Shown: piece after piece, positions 62,383-64,000 of the stretch | Position numbering within the stretch: the stretch's first letter is position 1 | Layout: every line of letters begins with the position of its first letter | Assembly (NCBI RefSeq): GCF_017831975.1 | Contig: NZ_JAFDSS010000001.1 | Span: 2,170,001-2,234,000 of the forward strand | DNA from: Microbacterium terrae | GTDB lineage: Bacteria; Actinomycetota; Actinomycetes; Actinomycetales; Microbacteriaceae | Reading direction: 5' to 3' | DNA: 64,000 bases | Position numbers and translations under genes: made by a program | The notes under the pieces: model-generated | Told to the model about the DNA's origin: nothing | The model's database searches: none | What the model saw: only the letters and a program-made list of their open reading frames with translations

Positions 62383-63819
62383 ATGCCCCCCACCGCGCTC
62401 GAGCTGTCCACCCTCGGCCATCGCATCCGTCATCAGCGGATCTCGCACGGGTTCACCCTCGACGAGCTCGGCGAGCGCGTCGGCGTCGCGGGCAGCCAGC
62501 TGAGCCTGATCGAGAACGGCAAGCGCGAGCCGAAGCTGTCGCTCCTGCAGGCGATCGCGACAGCCACCGGGGTCGACGTCGCCGACCTGCTCTCGAACGA
62601 GCCGCCCAACCGGCGCGCCGCGCTCGAGATCGAGCTCGAGCGGGCGCAGTCGAGCTCGGTGTTCAAGCAGCTCGGCATCCCTCCCGTGAAGGTCACCAAG
62701 GGCATGACCGACGACACGATCGAGTCGCTCCTCGGGCTCCACCGCGAACTGCAGCGCCGCGAGCGCGAGGCTATCGCGACGCCGGAGGAGGCCCGGCGCG
62801 CGAACACCGAGCTGCGTCTGAAGATGCGCGCCCTCGACAACTACCTGCCCGACATCGAGAGGCTCGCCGAGAAGCAGCTGAAGTCCGCCGGCCATGTGTC
62901 GGGCGCCCTCACGCACCGCACGGTGAGCATCATGGCCGAGAAGCTCGGCTTCGAGCTGATCTACGTCAACGACCTGCCGCACTCGGCACGCTCGGTCACC
63001 GACCTCGAGAACGGGCGCATCTACCTGCCGCCCGCGTCGATCCCCGGCGGTCACGGCCTGCGTTCGATGGCGCTGCAGGCGATGGCGCACCGCCTGCTCG
63101 GCCACAAGCGGCCGACCGACTACGCCGACTTCCTCCAGCAGCGCCTCGAGATCAACTACTACGCCGCGGCATGCCTCATGCCCGAGACCGCGTCGGTCGC
63201 CTTCCTCGCCCAGGCGAAGAAGGATCGCAACCTCGCCGTCGAGGACTTCCGCGATGCATTCGGCACCACGCACGAGTCGGCGGGCATGCGTCTGACCAAC
63301 CTCGCGACGCAGCACCTCGGCATCCCGCTGCACTTCCTCCGCGTCGACGGCGCGGGGGCGATCACCCGCGTGTACGAGAACGACGACCTGCCGCTGCCGA
63401 TGGATGTGACGGGCGCCGTCGACGGGCAGATCGCCTGCCGCCGCTTCTCGGCGCGCGCGGCGTTCTCGGAGCAGAACCGCACCACCGAGCACTACCAGTA
63501 CACCGACACCCCCGCGGGCACGTTCTGGTGCTCGACGCAGACGGGCAGCACATCCGACGGCGAGTTCTCGATCACGGTGGGCGTGCCGTTCGACGACGCG
63601 CGCTGGTTCCGGGGGCGTGAGACCCAGAAGCGCGCGACCTCGACGTGCCCCGACGAGTCGTGCTGCCGCCGCGCCCCGGGCGAAGCCGCCGCGCGCTGGT
63701 CGGGCAAGGCGTGGCCGAGCGCGCGCGTGCACATGCAGATGTTCTCGCCGCTCCCCCGTGGCGCGTTCCCCGGCATCGACGACAACGAGGTCTACACCTT
63801 CCTCGACCGCCACGCCTGA
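62383..63819 (+). CDS. ramB: RamB-like XRE-family regulator with IrrE/ImmA-type domain
   Basis: 478 residues. The N-terminal XRE-type HTH (about 8-65) includes HQRISHGFTLDELGERVGVA and SQLSLIENGKREPKLSLL. The middle carries an IrrE/ImmA-like region (about 200-290) with MALQAMAHRLLGHKRP, where the HExxH zinc motif is degenerate (AMAHR), and NYYAAACLMP. The C-terminal domain (DUF2083) contains cysteines in TCPDESCCRR. RamB of corynebacteria and mycobacteria controls acetate and glyoxylate-cycle genes. Divergence from pckG suggests that control of gluconeogenesis is part of its role here. Confidence 0.9.
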   Translation: MPPTALELSTLGHRIRHQRISHGFTLDELGERVGVAGSQLSLIENGKREPKLSLLQAIATATGVDVADLLSNEPPNRRAALEIELERAQSSSVFKQLGIPPVKVTKGMTDDTIESLLGLHRELQRREREAIATPEEARRANTELRLKMRALDNYLPDIERLAEKQLKSAGHVSGALTHRTVSIMAEKLGFELIYVNDLPHSARSVTDLENGRIYLPPASIPGGHGLRSMALQAMAHRLLGHKRPTDYADFLQQRLEINYYAAACLMPETASVAFLAQAKKDRNLAVEDFRDAFGTTHESAGMRLTNLATQHLGIPLHFLRVDGAGAITRVYENDDLPLPMDVTGAVDGQIACRRFSARAAFSEQNRTTEHYQYTDTPAGTFWCSTQTGSTSDGEFSITVGVPFDDARWFRGRETQKRATSTCPDESCCRRAPGEAAARWSGKAWPSARVHMQMFSPLPRGAFPGIDDNEVYTFLDRHA

Positions 63820-63866
63820 GCGTTGTCGCATCCGCGCCCTGCGGCGAAGAGGCCTCGAGCACCGCT

Positions 63867-63930
63867 CAGTTCGTCTCCGTCGAATCGACGCCGAGCAGGC
63901 ATCGAACCTCGATGTGACGGAGCCGAACTG
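63867..63930. repeat. 15-bp near-perfect inverted repeat downstream of ramB
   Basis: CAGTTCGTCTCCGTC (63867-63881) and GACGGAGCCGAACTG (63916-63930) are complementary at 14 of 15 positions with a 34-nt loop. It lies in a gene-free 180-bp end of the window. Confidence 0.5.
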
Positions 63931-63933
63931 CGG

Positions 63934-63976
63934 CTCGCGGGCACCCTCGCGGGAGCGCGAGGCACGCGCCCGCGAG
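63934..63976. terminator. Composite hairpin at the window end
   Basis: CTCGCGGGC (63934-63942) pairs with GCCCGCGAG (63968-63976), and inside it CCTCGCG (63945-63951) pairs with CGCGAGG (63956-63962). A TGA read on the minus strand at 63993-63995 may end a gene lying beyond the window, for which this would be the shared terminator. Confidence 0.5.
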
Positions 63977-64000
63977 GGGAAGCCGCGACGCGTCAGCCGG

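Overview
The window is a contiguous stretch of chromosome from a high-GC actinobacterium, most likely Microbacteriaceae and probably Microbacterium or a close relative. This is inferred from the strong G/C bias at third codon positions, heavy use of GTG starts (and two TTG starts), many ATGA/GTGA stop-start overlaps, numerous start codons lying 6-8 nt after a TAnnnT -10 hexamer (leaderless transcripts), and the gene families present. No rRNA, tRNA, insertion sequence, prophage or CRISPR array was seen. The content is mainly core metabolism and transport, with a few lineage-specific inserts.

Region by region: 1-9.9 kb holds a TRAM-domain methyltransferase fragment, maf, the biotin carboxylase/BCCP subunit of acyl-CoA carboxylase, a lipoprotein, a cysteine-less LpdA-type flavoprotein, the coupled purine nucleoside phosphorylase and phosphosugar mutase, an MFS exporter with a palindromic operator, and a GNAT. 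9.9-17.6 kb is a complete mannitol PTS locus: the PRD regulator MtlR, divergent from an orphan IIB, HPr, Enzyme I, MtlA (IICB), IIA and MtlD. A 57-bp tandem repeat array follows, then a TauE-like permease. 18.7-22.1 kb is a coupled operon of a flavin monooxygenase, a BASS-family transporter and an SDR epimerase. 22.3-30.5 kb (minus strand) is a nucleoside uptake and salvage operon: BMP-type binding lipoprotein, ATPase, two permeases, cdd, deoA, add.

30.7-40.2 kb carries a mannose-1-phosphate guanylyltransferase, sdhCDAB, an MFS protein, a YihY/BrkB membrane protein, 22-bp tandem repeats, xthA and trpS. 40.2-41.8 kb is a less typical island: a low-complexity tract, a palindrome-ended element and an AbiEi-like/DUF559 protein. 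41.8-47.7 kb has a GNAT, an atypical Fpg/Nei glycosylase, and the glycerol genes glpK and glpD with a divergent SorC-family regulator. 47.8-51.5 kb is the FMN-riboswitch-controlled ribD-ribE-ribBA-ribH operon. 51.6-64 kb has a small membrane protein, an MHS-family symporter, an ABC-2 exporter (ATPase plus two permeases), a ClC-type channel, a small HTH regulator with three operator copies driving an ABC exporter, and gluconeogenic pckG divergent from a RamB-like regulator.

The order maf/accA3 - lpdA - punA/pmmB - add/deoA/cdd - sdhCDAB - BrkB - trpS recalls the Rv328x-Rv3336 block of Mycobacterium tuberculosis, suggesting an old conserved actinobacterial backbone into which the mannitol, FMO-BASS-SDR and nucleoside ABC genes were placed. 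The observations most worth following are the triple-operator HTH/ABC exporter module, repeat sequences that became coding sequence in two genes, the self-contained mannitol PTS locus with its palindrome upstream of the promoter, and the glycosylase lacking the usual zinc-finger arginine.
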